This document shows positions 7,904-15,851 of a DNA stretch of 64,000 nt, piece by piece. The notes beneath the pieces are model-generated. The model made no database searches and had not been told where the DNA came from. It was given only the letters and a program-made list of their open reading frames with translations. Made by a program: the position numbers and the translations under genes. Positions within the stretch are counted from its first letter, which is position 1. The number at the start of each line of letters is the position of its first letter. Source of the DNA: DATAEE01 sp963725145 (GTDB taxonomy: Bacteria; Acidobacteriota; Vicinamibacteria; Vicinamibacterales; 2-12-FULL-66-21); NCBI GenBank assembly GCA_963725145.1, contig CAVRXL010000012.1:992001-1056000 (forward strand). The letters run 5' to 3'.

Positions 7904-8362
7904 TTACTGCACCGCGATCAGCTCAACCTCGAACAGCAACGTGGCATTCGGCGGAATCACGCCGTTGCGGGATTCCCCGTAGCCGAGCGACGGCGGGATG
8001 ATGAGCTGGCGGAGCCCACCGACTTTCATCCCGACGAGTCCCTGCTCCCAGCCTTCGATGACCTGACCGGCGCCGAGGGTGAACTCGAAAGGCGGACTGC
8101 CCAACGAGGAATCGAACACCAGTCCCTTCGAGGAGGCCAGCGACGCGTCGTAAAGCCATCCCGTGTACTGCACGGTGAGGACGCTTCCAGTCGCGGCTTC
8201 CGCGCCGACACCCACGCGCAGGTCGATCTGAGTGAACGGCACGGCAGGCGACGGGCTCGACGGCGAGGGGTCGCAGCCCGCGGCGGCCGCAGCCAGCGCG
8301 AGAGCCCATGTCCATCGTCCTGCCACGCCGACGCGCCCTTTTCTCACGTCACCTCTCGACAT
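7904..8362 (-). CDS. FKBP-type peptidyl-prolyl isomerase, lipoprotein
   Basis: A 152-residue protein with a signal peptide ending in a lipobox-like AAAAAGC, so it is probably a periplasmic lipoprotein. One FKBP domain follows (about residues 45-152): VLTVQYTGWLYDA, FDSSLGSPPFEFTLGAGQVI-type core, GWEQGLVGMKVGGLRQLIIP and a final FEVELIAV. The aromatic/hydrophobic prolyl-binding residues of active FKBPs are present. It catalyses cis-trans proline isomerisation during protein folding. It starts 10 bases after the uracil-DNA glycosylase stop, so it is likely co-transcribed. It ends 7 bases from the convergent barrel gene. Confidence 0.93.
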   Translation of the reverse strand: MSRGDVRKGRVGVAGRWTWALALAAAAAGCDPSPSSPSPAVPFTQIDLRVGVGAEAATGSVLTVQYTGWLYDASLASSKGLVFDSSLGSPPFEFTLGAGQVIEGWEQGLVGMKVGGLRQLIIPPSLGYGESRNGVIPPNATLLFEVELIAVQ

Positions 8363-8372
8363 CCACTCGACA

Positions 8373-9062
8373 CTAACACGAGAGCTCCCGGCGCGCGAGC
8401 GCGAAGACGCGCGCCATCATGGACGGCGTGAGCTTGCCCGTGTTCGTGTTCTGTCGGCTCGGGTGGTAGGAGCAGATGACGGGTGGCGCCCCCTTCGTTC
8501 GATGGACGGCGCCGTGCGCGAACGCCGGACGCGGGCGCAGGACGATGCCGCGGTCGGCCAGCAGCCGCCAGTAGGACTCGAACGCGATCCGGCCCAGCGC
8601 CACGACGATCTGCAGGCGCGGCAGCGCCGAGATCTCCGCGACCAGATGCGGGTGGCAGCGGACGATTTCTTCGCGGGTCGGCTTGTTGCCAGGTGGCGCG
8701 CAGCGAACCGCGGCCGCAATGAACGCGTCGATCAACGCCAGCCCGTCCTGCGGATGCCGCGACGTCGGCTGGTTGGCGAAGCCGTGGCGATGCATCGCAC
8801 GCATCAGAAAGTCACCCGATCCGCCGGGTGCGTCGCCGGTAAACACGCGCCCCGTGCGGTTCGCGCCGTGCGCGGCCGGCGCCAGGCCGAGAACGAGCAC
8901 ACGCGCGTCCGGATCGCCGAAGCCCGGCACTGGGCGCCCCCAATACACGTCGTCGCGATGCGCGGCCTTCTTTTCCGAGGCGACGCGCTGACAGTACGTG
9001 CGCAGGCGCGTGCAGGCAGTGCACGTCACGATGGCGTCCCGAACCTCGATCAGACTGGGCAC
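8373..9062 (-). CDS. Uracil-DNA glycosylase family 5 (UDGb-like)
   Basis: Starting at the GTG at 9062 this is a 229-residue iron-sulfur glycosylase that removes uracil or deaminated bases from DNA. N-terminal Cys14, Cys17 and Cys24 plus a later Cys in AVRCAPPGNK fit the four 4Fe-4S ligands. The motif GLAPAAHGANRTGRVFTGD is characteristic of family 5, where A/N replaces the catalytic residue of family 4. The C-terminal CSYHPSRQN matches the HPSxxN motif. It overlaps the end of lipA by 13 bases, placing it in a lipA-udg-FKBP transcription unit. Confidence 0.88.
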   Translation of the reverse strand: MPSLIEVRDAIVTCTACTRLRTYCQRVASEKKAAHRDDVYWGRPVPGFGDPDARVLVLGLAPAAHGANRTGRVFTGDAPGGSGDFLMRAMHRHGFANQPTSRHPQDGLALIDAFIAAAVRCAPPGNKPTREEIVRCHPHLVAEISALPRLQIVVALGRIAFESYWRLLADRGIVLRPRPAFAHGAVHRTKGAPPVICSYHPSRQNTNTGKLTPSMMARVFALARRELSC

Positions 9063-10024
9063 GCGCCTTCTGAATTCTGAATTCTGGATTCTGTATTCTG
9101 ATCGAACGAATCCGCCTGTTCGTGCGCGTGATAGGAGCTGCGCACGAGCGGCCCGGACTCGACGTGGCCGAAGCCGAGGCCGAGCGCGATCTGCTTCAGC
9201 TCGGCGAACTCCGCCGGCGTGTAGTACCGATCCATCGGCAGGTTGGCGAGGGAGGGTCGGAGGTACTGACCGATCGTCAGGATCCCGCAGCTCGAACGGC
9301 GCAGTTCCCGGAGGACCTGCACGATCTCGTCCCACGTTTCTCCAAGCCCCACCATCAGGCCTGATTTCCTCGGAATGTCAGGCGCGTAGCGGCCCGCGCG
9401 GTCGAGCAGCTCGAGGGCGCGCTCGTAGCGCCCTCCGGGCCGGGCCACGCGGTACAGCCGCGGCACGGTCTCGATGTTGTGGTTGAGGACGTCCGGGCGC
9501 GCGTCGAGGACGGTTCGAAGCGATTCTTCGTTCCCCTGAAAATCCGGGATGAGGACTTCGAGGCGGCAGCCCGGCCGCTTCGCGCGGACGTCGCGGATCG
9601 TCGCGGCGAAGAGCGACGCGCCGAAGTCGGGCAGATCGTCGCGATCGACCGACGTGATGACCGCGTACTGCAGTTCCATCGCCGCGATCGCGCCAGCGAC
9701 CCTCGCCGGCTCGTGCTGGTCCGCGGCGAGCGGCGTGCCGTGGACGACGTTGCAGTAGCCGCAGGAGCGCGTGCAGATGCCTCCGAGAATCATGAAGGTG
9801 GCGGTGCCGTGGTGCCAGCACTCGCCGATGTTCGGGCAGTTCGCTTCCTCGCAGACCGTATGGAGGTCGAGCGACCGCATGATCTCCTTGAGCCGGAGGT
9901 AGCCAGCCGAGCCTGGCGCTCGGACTTTGAGCCATTCCGGCTTCGGGAGGCGCGGCGCGCCATCGGCGGGTCGCGCGCGCCTGCCGCGGATGAAGGTGAC
10001 GGGGGCGCCGGGAGTCACAACCAT
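9050..10024 (-). CDS. lipA: Lipoyl synthase
   Basis: A 324-residue radical SAM enzyme that inserts two sulfurs into octanoyl-lipoyl domains in the cytoplasm. The auxiliary cluster motif CEEANCPNIGEC and the radical SAM motif CTRSCGYC are both present. They are followed by RDDLPDFGA, HNIETVPRLY, KSGLMVGLGE and GQYLRPS, in the normal LipA order. The ATG at 10024 gives a normal length. The final 15 or so residues are unusual because they are encoded by an intergenic word array, so the C terminus is probably a recent extension. Confidence 0.97.
   Translation of the reverse strand: MVVTPGAPVTFIRGRRARPADGAPRLPKPEWLKVRAPGSAGYLRLKEIMRSLDLHTVCEEANCPNIGECWHHGTATFMILGGICTRSCGYCNVVHGTPLAADQHEPARVAGAIAAMELQYAVITSVDRDDLPDFGASLFAATIRDVRAKRPGCRLEVLIPDFQGNEESLRTVLDARPDVLNHNIETVPRLYRVARPGGRYERALELLDRAGRYAPDIPRKSGLMVGLGETWDEIVQVLRELRRSSCGILTIGQYLRPSLANLPMDRYYTPAEFAELKQIALGLGFGHVESGPLVRSSYHAHEQADSFDQNTESRIQNSEGACPV
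9068..9102. repeat. Short-word array (ATTCTGA type)
   Basis: Tandem degenerate copies of TTCTGAATTCTGA-like words at the lipA/udg junction. The array encodes the last residues of LipA (…DQNTESRIQNSEG…), meaning the repeat has been read through into the coding region. A similar array of the same word is at 53145-53187. Confidence 0.8.
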
Positions 10025-10050
10025 ATAATTGTAGCCCCTTATTAGGAGGA
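10024..10050 (+). promoter_or_regulatory. Promoter -10 and strong ribosome binding site for the UPF0173 gene
   Basis: TATAAT at 10024-10029 is followed by AGGAGGA at 10044-10050, seven bases before the ATG. This is one of the few strong Shine-Dalgarno sequences in the window. The -10 box overlaps the lipA start codon on the other strand, so the two divergent units share a very short control region. Confidence 0.6.
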
Positions 10051-10057
10051 TCCCCCG

Positions 10058-10762
10058 ATGCCCTCGAGCGCCTCGCTCTCGGTCACGTGGCTCGGTCACG
10101 GGACGTTCGACCTCATCTCTCCCGCGGGCAAGCGGATCATCATCGACCCGTGGCTCGAGCAGAATCCTTCCTGCCCGGTCAATCGCCGGAAGATCCCACG
10201 GGCCGACCTGATCCTCGCGACCCACGGGCACTTCGATCACATCGGCGACCTCGTGCCGGTCGCGCGCGAGACCGGCGCGAAGGTGATCGGCATCTTCGAG
10301 CTCTGCACGTGGCTCGGCAAGAAGGGCGTGCAGAACACGAGCCCCATGAACATCGGTGGTTCCCAGAAGGTTGGCGACATTACGATCACGATGACGCCGG
10401 CCGTCCACAGCAGCTCGTTCGTGGACGATGGCGGCCCGATCTATCTGGGAGAGGCGGCGGGGTACGTCATCCGGTTCGAGGACGGGCTGACCGCGTACTT
10501 CGCCGGCGATACCGCGCTCTTCGGCGACATGCGGCTCATCAAGGAGATGTACGAGCCGTCGATCGCGTTCCTGCCGATCGGCGATCTGTTCACAATGGGG
10601 CCGGAGGCAGCGGCGCGCGCGGCCAAGCTGCTCGGCGTGAAGCAGGTCGTGCCGATGCACTACGGCACGTTCCCGCTGCTCACCGGCACGCCCGCCCGGT
10701 TGCGCGAGCTGCTGCCGAACATCGAGGTGCTGGAATTGAAGCCGGGAGATACGGCCAGGTGA
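10058..10762 (+). CDS. UPF0173 metal-dependent hydrolase (metallo-beta-lactamase fold)
   Basis: A 234-residue cytoplasmic protein of the UPF0173/YtkL-type family. Visible features are WLGHGTFDL, the metal motif THGHFDHIGD (HxHxDH), a later PAVHSSS ligand His, the YFAGDTALFGDM Asp ligand and VPMHYGTFPLL with the last His. This is the complete binuclear zinc site. No specific substrate is established for the family. It has a strong ribosome binding site, and its stop overlaps the start of the PilT-like gene by four bases. Confidence 0.92.
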   Translation: MPSSASLSVTWLGHGTFDLISPAGKRIIIDPWLEQNPSCPVNRRKIPRADLILATHGHFDHIGDLVPVARETGAKVIGIFELCTWLGKKGVQNTSPMNIGGSQKVGDITITMTPAVHSSSFVDDGGPIYLGEAAGYVIRFEDGLTAYFAGDTALFGDMRLIKEMYEPSIAFLPIGDLFTMGPEAAARAAKLLGVKQVVPMHYGTFPLLTGTPARLRELLPNIEVLELKPGDTAR

Positions 10763-11886
10763 CCGACGAGATCGATCGCATCGTCGATGAGCTGAATGCG
10801 CTCCAGCCCAGCAAGCCCGTGAGTCCGGGCTGGTCGCGGCTGGAGCGGTGGCTCGAGACGATCCTGGCCCGTGGCGGAAGCGACCTCCTGCTGGTTGCCG
10901 GATCGCCGGCATCCGCCCGTATCGACGGCGAGATTCTGCCGCTCGACAGGACGCCGCTCGACGGCGTGGAGATCGAGGAAGCCGTTTTGCCCGCGCTGTC
11001 CCCGCACGCCCGCGCGCGCTACGAGCGGGACGGCATCGCCGACGCGTCGCTCAGTCTGCCCGGCCGCGGGCGTTTCCGGGTCAACCTGCATCATGAGCGC
11101 GGGAGGGCCGCCGCGAACGTGCGGGCGCTGCCCTCGACCCCGCCTGAGCTCGCCTCGCTCGGACTGCCGGCCTCGGTCGAGCTCCTGACGCGGCTGCCGC
11201 GCGGCCTGGTCTTGATCGGCGGTCCCACCGGATCGGGGAAGACGACCACACTGGCCGGGCTGGTCGATACGATCAACCGACGCGAGCGCCGGCACATCGT
11301 GACGATCGAAGATCCGATCGAGTACGAGCACCCACACCGCTCGAGCGTCGTCGAGCAGGTCGAAATCGGTGCGGATGCCCCGGACTTCCCCACGGCGCTC
11401 CGGGCCGCTCTGCGGCAGGCGCCCGACGTCATTGTCGTCGGCGAGATGCGCGACCCGGAGACCATGCGCATCGCCCTGGCGGCCGGCGAGACCGGCCATC
11501 TCGTGTTCGCGACCATTCACACCACGGATGTGGCGGCTACCGTGGGCCGGATGGCAGACTCGTTCCCCTCCGAACGGCAGAACACGGTTCGACAGGAAAT
11601 GGCGATGGCGCTCGCCGCCGTGCTCACGCAGACGCTCCTCCCCAGGACAGGCGGCGGGCTCGTGCCGGCCGCGGAGCTTCTGGTTGTTGGATATGGCGCC
11701 AGGCAGCACATTCGCAAGAACGCGCTGCAGCATCTTCATCAGGAGATCACCATCACGCGGCGGCACGGGTCTTTTTCGTTCGAGGAATCGCTCGCAAGGC
11801 TCGTGCGGGAAGGATCGATCGACCGCGATCAGGCGATCGCGCGCGCGGCGCATCCGGACGATCTCGAAGGGTTGTTGAAAACCTGA
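10759..11886 (+). CDS. PilT-like type IV pilus retraction ATPase
   Basis: A 375-residue secretion ATPase starting at the GTG that overlaps the previous stop (GTGA). Walker A GGPTGSGKTTTL, the Asp-box segment TIEDPIEYEH, Walker B VIVVGEMRDPETM and the His-box GHLVFATIHT are all present. Their spacing matches PilT/PilU hexameric ATPases that depolymerise pili. The N-terminal PAS-like region is slightly longer than in E. coli PilT. No other pilus gene is nearby, so its partners are elsewhere. Coupling to a metallo-hydrolase is unusual. Confidence 0.9.
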   Translation: MTDEIDRIVDELNALQPSKPVSPGWSRLERWLETILARGGSDLLLVAGSPASARIDGEILPLDRTPLDGVEIEEAVLPALSPHARARYERDGIADASLSLPGRGRFRVNLHHERGRAAANVRALPSTPPELASLGLPASVELLTRLPRGLVLIGGPTGSGKTTTLAGLVDTINRRERRHIVTIEDPIEYEHPHRSSVVEQVEIGADAPDFPTALRAALRQAPDVIVVGEMRDPETMRIALAAGETGHLVFATIHTTDVAATVGRMADSFPSERQNTVRQEMAMALAAVLTQTLLPRTGGGLVPAAELLVVGYGARQHIRKNALQHLHQEITITRRHGSFSFEESLARLVREGSIDRDQAIARAAHPDDLEGLLKT

Positions 11887-11903
11887 CCATGTTAAGCTGA
11901 CCC

Positions 11904-12434
11904 ATGGCCCTCTCCAGCGGCGACGCCGGCACTGAACACGCGCTGCGTTCCGCCACAGCGAAGGGCCTGGCGATTGGCGCGATCGCCGGGACGTTCGCGG
12001 CCGCCGCGATTCTGATCGCCTGGCCCGAGCCGACCAAGGCGCCAGACACGGCCACGCTCGACACCGACCGCCCCGCACCGCTCATCACGTCCCGCGCAGT
12101 TTCCATCGACCTCGTCGGATTGCCTCGCGCGAGACGCGCGGCAATTCCGTCGTCGAACACAGCGCCGGCGCAAGTGGCGGTTGAGATTGCCGCCACACCT
12201 GAACCAGTCGCTCAGAACCAGGCTGCTCCAGCGATCGACGAAGCGCCACTGCTGTCCAGCCGATCGATCGCGTGGGTCTCGGAGGAGATGCGGGTGTCGA
12301 GCGTCTCACTGTCTGTCGAAACGGACGATCCATCCCGGCGCGGCGGCGCGCTGACGCGCGCGATGGGGACGACGGCCGGCGCATTCAGGACCGCGGGGAC
12401 GTCCGTTGCCGGCGCTTTGAAGAAGGTCTTTTGA
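11904..12434 (+). CDS. Hypothetical protein with one membrane segment
   Basis: A 176-residue protein that I do not recognise. It has one hydrophobic segment near residues 19-40 (AIGAIAGTFAAAAILIAW). A Pro/Ala/Ser-rich middle and a C-terminal tail with basic residues ending GALKKVF follow. The arrangement is consistent with an inner-membrane anchor and a flexible periplasmic or cytoplasmic arm. It begins 17 bases after the PilT-like gene, so it may belong to the same transcript. It is followed by a word-array hairpin. Confidence 0.6.
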   Translation: MALSSGDAGTEHALRSATAKGLAIGAIAGTFAAAAILIAWPEPTKAPDTATLDTDRPAPLITSRAVSIDLVGLPRARRAAIPSSNTAPAQVAVEIAATPEPVAQNQAAPAIDEAPLLSSRSIAWVSEEMRVSSVSLSVETDDPSRRGGALTRAMGTTAGAFRTAGTSVAGALKKVF

Positions 12435-12436
12435 AG

Positions 12437-12525
12437 TTATGAGTTATGAGTTTTGAGTTGTGAGTTTTGAGTTGTGAGTTTTGAGTCAGAACTCAGAACT
12501 CAGAACTCAGAAGACTCAGAACTAG
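12437..12525. repeat. Inverted short-word array (TGAGTTT / AACTCAG)
   Basis: About eight copies of TGAGTTT/GTGAGTTT-like words run into about five copies of the complementary CAGAACT word, so the transcript can fold into a long imperfect hairpin. It separates the 3' ends of two convergent genes and provides the stop of the minus-strand gene. Terminator function is plausible. Confidence 0.85.
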
Positions 12526-13256
12526 TCTGAGACCGCCAGCTCGCCTGGCTTGACCGGCCGGGTTCTGATCAACTGCCCGCGTCGTGCCAGCTCGCCCATG
12601 ACCACCAGGGTCCCCGCGAAGGCACACAACTTCACGGCGTCGGCCCAGCGCGCGTGCGGCAGCCACGTCCAGAGCAGCCAAAGCACCGGCTGCGCGACGC
12701 ACACCGCCCACATCGTGCCGTAGAAGAAGCGCCGTTCCTGGCCTTCGTACCTGGTCGACCGCTTCACGCGGGGGAGCATCCCGGCAGCGCCGAGGATCCA
12801 GATGAAGCCCGCGAGCGGAAAGTACGCGGCGTCGTAGATCTGCCGGAGCCGCCATTCGCCCGTCGCGATGGCCCACAAGAGACCGGCGAGGTTGAGCACG
12901 CCGAACACGATCGCGGCGCTCCACGCAAACGTGTAGCAGATGCGGCGGTAGAGAGGATTGGGTCGATCTTCGGTGAAGCGGAGGATGTACGGCTCGGGCT
13001 CGACGCCCGGCAGCTTCCCGAGCAAGCCGGCGATACCCGTGCCGATGATGACGAGACCGAGCCAGGCAGCGATCCGGCTGTCGACGCCGCTGGCGAACAG
13101 GTCGAACGTGAGAGGACCCGGGGCGATGAAGAACACCCAGATCCAGATCGGCCAGTGGGCGAGGCGGTACCGGATCGTGTTCGCACGACGAACGCGACCG
13201 ACTTCGGCCAGCTCCCGAAGCTGCGCCCAGGTGGGGCGCGTCCCCTGCTCGTGCAC
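12522..13256 (-). CDS. Integral membrane protein translationally coupled to boxR
   Basis: A 244-residue polytopic protein beginning at the GTG that shares a base with the boxR stop (TAGTG). Hydrophobic segments include PIWIWVFFIAPGPLTFDLF, WLGLVIIGTGIAGLLG, AWSAAIVFGVLNLAGLLWAI, YFPLAGFIWILGAAGML, WAVCVAQPVLWLLWTWL and a last helix, so about six helices. The N terminus is a short cytoplasmic arm. I do not recognise the family. The tight coupling to the benzoyl-CoA regulator suggests a role with aromatic compounds, perhaps uptake, but this is inference. Confidence 0.8.
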   Translation of the reverse strand: MHEQGTRPTWAQLRELAEVGRVRRANTIRYRLAHWPIWIWVFFIAPGPLTFDLFASGVDSRIAAWLGLVIIGTGIAGLLGKLPGVEPEPYILRFTEDRPNPLYRRICYTFAWSAAIVFGVLNLAGLLWAIATGEWRLRQIYDAAYFPLAGFIWILGAAGMLPRVKRSTRYEGQERRFFYGTMWAVCVAQPVLWLLWTWLPHARWADAVKLCAFAGTLVVMGELARRGQLIRTRPVKPGELAVSD

Positions 13257-14017
13257 TAGTCCTTCATCATAGATCGGCCGGCACTCACCACCCGCGCGAT
13301 CGCCTCGGCAGCCTCCCGGACGCCGAGCGCGGACGTGTCGATGGTGTGGGACGCCGCCGCATACAGGGGCTCGCGCGCCGCCAGAAGGGTGCGCAGGTCC
13401 GCCATCGCCTGCGGATGATCCGCCATCGGGCGCCGATCCCCCTGCCGTACCACGCGATTCCAATGATCCTCGGGCCGCGCGCGAAGCCAGACCGTCAAGG
13501 CAGATCGGCGCAGCAACGCGTAGGTCTCCCGCGACGTGACGATCCCCCCGCCCGTAGCCAGCACCATCGGCGCCTGCTCCCGGAGCACCCGTTCGAGCGT
13601 TTCACGCTCGAGCCGCCGGTAATACTCCTCCCCGTGCAGCGTAAAAATCTCGCCGAGCGACAGGTCCGCCGCCTCCTCGATCCGTTGGTCGAGCTCCACG
13701 AACGGCACGCGGAGCCGTCGCGCCAGCCGCCGCCCGATGGTCGTTTTTCCCGCGCCGCGCAGCCCGAGCAGCGCGACGACGGGCGGCGGGGCAGGGGAGG
13801 CGGCTTCCGCGAGGAGCGCCGCCGGCGGAAGCTCGAGCGCCCCCGCGAGATCCGCCAGCCGGCGGATCGAGAGGTTCGCGCGGCCCGATTCGATCTGCGT
13901 CAGGAACCGCGCCGAGACGCCGGACTGCTCGGCGAGCCGGCGCAGCGTCCAGCCGCGCGCCAGCCGGCCGTCGCGGATGCGCCGGCCCGCGGCCGCCAGG
14001 AGGCGGTCTGCGTTCAT
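13256..14017 (-). CDS. boxR: BoxR/BzdR-type regulator (HTH plus shikimate-kinase fold)
   Basis: A 253-residue two-domain protein. Residues about 10-65 form an XRE helix-turn-helix (TLRRLAEQSGVSARFLTQIE). Residues about 85-250 form a shikimate-kinase-like domain with Walker A GLRGAGKTTIGRR and an R-x-x-x-E-x-E-x-x-x-L segment. This architecture is that of BzdR and BoxR, repressors that bind benzoyl-CoA and release the benzoate operons. It is divergent from boxC with an 83-base shared control region. A TATTAT box 8 bases before its ATG suggests leaderless, autoregulated expression. Confidence 0.93.
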   Translation of the reverse strand: MNADRLLAAAGRRIRDGRLARGWTLRRLAEQSGVSARFLTQIESGRANLSIRRLADLAGALELPPAALLAEAASPAPPPVVALLGLRGAGKTTIGRRLARRLRVPFVELDQRIEEAADLSLGEIFTLHGEEYYRRLERETLERVLREQAPMVLATGGGIVTSRETYALLRRSALTVWLRARPEDHWNRVVRQGDRRPMADHPQAMADLRTLLAAREPLYAAASHTIDTSALGVREAAEAIARVVSAGRSMMKD

Positions 14018-14100
14018 CAGGCACTATAATACTCACTTTGTCTGGATGTGCACTATAGTTCCTTGACAGTCCCTCGCGGCCGGCAGTACGCTGTCGGGTC
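14018..14100. promoter_or_regulatory. Divergent boxR/boxC control region with repeated GCACTATA operators
   Basis: GCACTATA occurs twice in direct orientation, at 14021-14028 and 14050-14057; the second lies in a GTGCAC palindrome. For boxC, TTGACA (14063-14068) and TACGCT (14087-14092) are 18 bases apart, and the ATG is 8 bases further. For boxR the minus strand has TATTAT (14031-14026), 8 bases before its ATG. BzdR/BoxR proteins are known to bind TGCA-containing operators, so these repeats are likely BoxR sites. Confidence 0.55.
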
Positions 14101-15762
14101 ATGGACACGGGCGCCCGCACGACCACGCCGCCGGTTGAGTTCGAGACGCACCCCGATCGCTACCAGCATTGGAAGCTGTCGTTCGACGGGGCGATCGCGG
14201 GCCTGACGATGGACGTGCGCGAGGACGCGGGGTTGTCGCCCGACTACCGCCTCAAGCTCAACTCGTACGATCTCGCCGTCGACATCGAGCTGGCGGACGC
14301 TATCCAGCGTCTGCGCTTCGAGCATCCCGAGGTGCACGCCGTCATCGTCACGAGCCTGAAGGAGCGCATTTTCTGCGCCGGCGCGAACATCTTCATGCTG
14401 CGCGGCTCGACCCACGCCGCCAAGGTCAACTTCTGCAAATTCACGAACGAGACGCGGCTGGCGATCGAGGATGCGAGCGCCCATTCGGGGCTGCGGTTTC
14501 TCGCGGCGTTGAACGGCATCTGCGCCGGCGGCGGCTACGAGCTCGCGCTGGCCTGCGACGAAATCCTCCTCGTCGACGACGGCAACTCGGCCGTCAGCCT
14601 GCCGGAAACACCGCTCCTCGGTGTCCTTCCCGGCACCGGCGGCCTCACCCGCATCGTCGACAAGCGCAAGGTCCGCCGGGATCTTGCCGATGTGTTCAGC
14701 ACGCTCACCGAGGGCGTCAAAGGCAAGCGTGCCGTGGAGTGGGGCTTTGTCGACGCGGTGTATCCGACCAGTCAGTTCAAGGCTGCGGTGGCCGCGCGCG
14801 CGAAGCAGCTCGCCGCGGCCTCCGACCGCCCGCCGACCGGCCCGGGGATCACGCTCGGCCCTTTGGCGCCGCGGGTGACCGATGACGCGGTCGCGTATTC
14901 GGCGGTGACGCTCGCCATCGACCGGCCGCGGCGCGTCGCGACCCTGACCGTTCGGGCGCCCGAGGGGCCGCAGCCGGACACGCCAGAGGCGATCCTCGCT
15001 GCGGGAGATCGGTTCTGGGCGCTGCGCGCGTTCCGCGAGCTGGACGACGCGATCCTGCGCATTCGAGTCAACGAGCCGACGATCGGCACGGTGATCCTGA
15101 AGACGGAAGGGGACCCCGAACAGGTTCTGGCGGTCGATCGGACGCTCGACCGGCATCGAGCGCACTGGCTCGTTCGGGAAATCATCCATCTGATGAAGCG
15201 CACGCTCAAGCGGCTGGACCTGACGTCGCGCAGTCTATTCGCGCTGGTCGAGCCCGGTTGCGCGTGTGCGGGCACGCTGTTCGAGCTCGTGCTGGCGGCG
15301 GATCGATCCTACATGCTCGACGATCCGGATCGACCGACGGCGATCCAGCTCTCCGCGATGAACGCCGGGCCGCTGGTGATGAGCAACGGGTTGACGCGGC
15401 TTCAGGTGCGCTTCCTTGGTGCTCCGGAGAAAGTGGACGCCGTGCTGACCCATGAAGGCAGGTTCGACGCCCAGGAGGCGCTCGAGGCCGGCCTCGTGTC
15501 GTTCGCGCCGGACGACATCGACTGGGACGACGAAGTTCGGCTCGCGATCGAGGCGCGCGCGGCGTTCTCGCCAGACGCGCTGACGGGCATGGAGGCCAAC
15601 CTCCGCTTCGCCGGGCCGGAGACGATGGAGACGAAGATTTTCGGCCGGCTCACCGCGTGGCAGAACTGGATCTTTCAGCGGCCGAACGCGGTGGGACCCA
15701 AGGGAGCTTTGACGTCGTACGGCACGTCGGGTCGCCCGGAGTTTGATTGGGGACGGTGTTAG
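14101..15762 (+). CDS. boxC: 2,3-Epoxybenzoyl-CoA dihydrolase BoxC
   Basis: A 553-residue protein matching the usual length of BoxC. This ring-cleaving enzyme of aerobic benzoyl-CoA degradation hydrolyses 2,3-epoxybenzoyl-CoA to 3,4-dehydroadipyl-CoA semialdehyde and formate. It is a double crotonase. The N-terminal half carries ERIFCAGANIFMLRG, LNGICAGGGYELALACDEIL and LPETPLLGVLPGTGG. The C-terminal half carries CACAGTLFELVLAADRSYML and a second CoA-binding fold. It is the first gene after the boxR control region and probably leaderless, with no Shine-Dalgarno. Confidence 0.97.
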   Translation: MDTGARTTTPPVEFETHPDRYQHWKLSFDGAIAGLTMDVREDAGLSPDYRLKLNSYDLAVDIELADAIQRLRFEHPEVHAVIVTSLKERIFCAGANIFMLRGSTHAAKVNFCKFTNETRLAIEDASAHSGLRFLAALNGICAGGGYELALACDEILLVDDGNSAVSLPETPLLGVLPGTGGLTRIVDKRKVRRDLADVFSTLTEGVKGKRAVEWGFVDAVYPTSQFKAAVAARAKQLAAASDRPPTGPGITLGPLAPRVTDDAVAYSAVTLAIDRPRRVATLTVRAPEGPQPDTPEAILAAGDRFWALRAFRELDDAILRIRVNEPTIGTVILKTEGDPEQVLAVDRTLDRHRAHWLVREIIHLMKRTLKRLDLTSRSLFALVEPGCACAGTLFELVLAADRSYMLDDPDRPTAIQLSAMNAGPLVMSNGLTRLQVRFLGAPEKVDAVLTHEGRFDAQEALEAGLVSFAPDDIDWDDEVRLAIEARAAFSPDALTGMEANLRFAGPETMETKIFGRLTAWQNWIFQRPNAVGPKGALTSYGTSGRPEFDWGRC

Positions 15763-15815
15763 CGTTTGGCCCCGATGTGTGAATCAGCGCGCCGAGCGAG
15801 AGCGAGGCGTGGCAG

Positions 15816-15839
15816 GCGCTGGGGGTGGGGCCCCAGCGC
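15816..15839 (+). repeat. GC hairpin before boxB, covarying with 21754-21779
   Basis: GCGCTGGGG and CCCCAGCGC form a perfect 9-bp stem around the loop GTGGGG. The boxC-boxB spacer (15763-15851) also contains a GCGCCGAGCG-like stretch shared with the second locus. It ends 12 bases before the boxB ATG, which itself has only AACAAAACAAA upstream instead of a Shine-Dalgarno. Confidence 0.8.
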
Positions 15840-15851
15840 AAACAAAACAAA

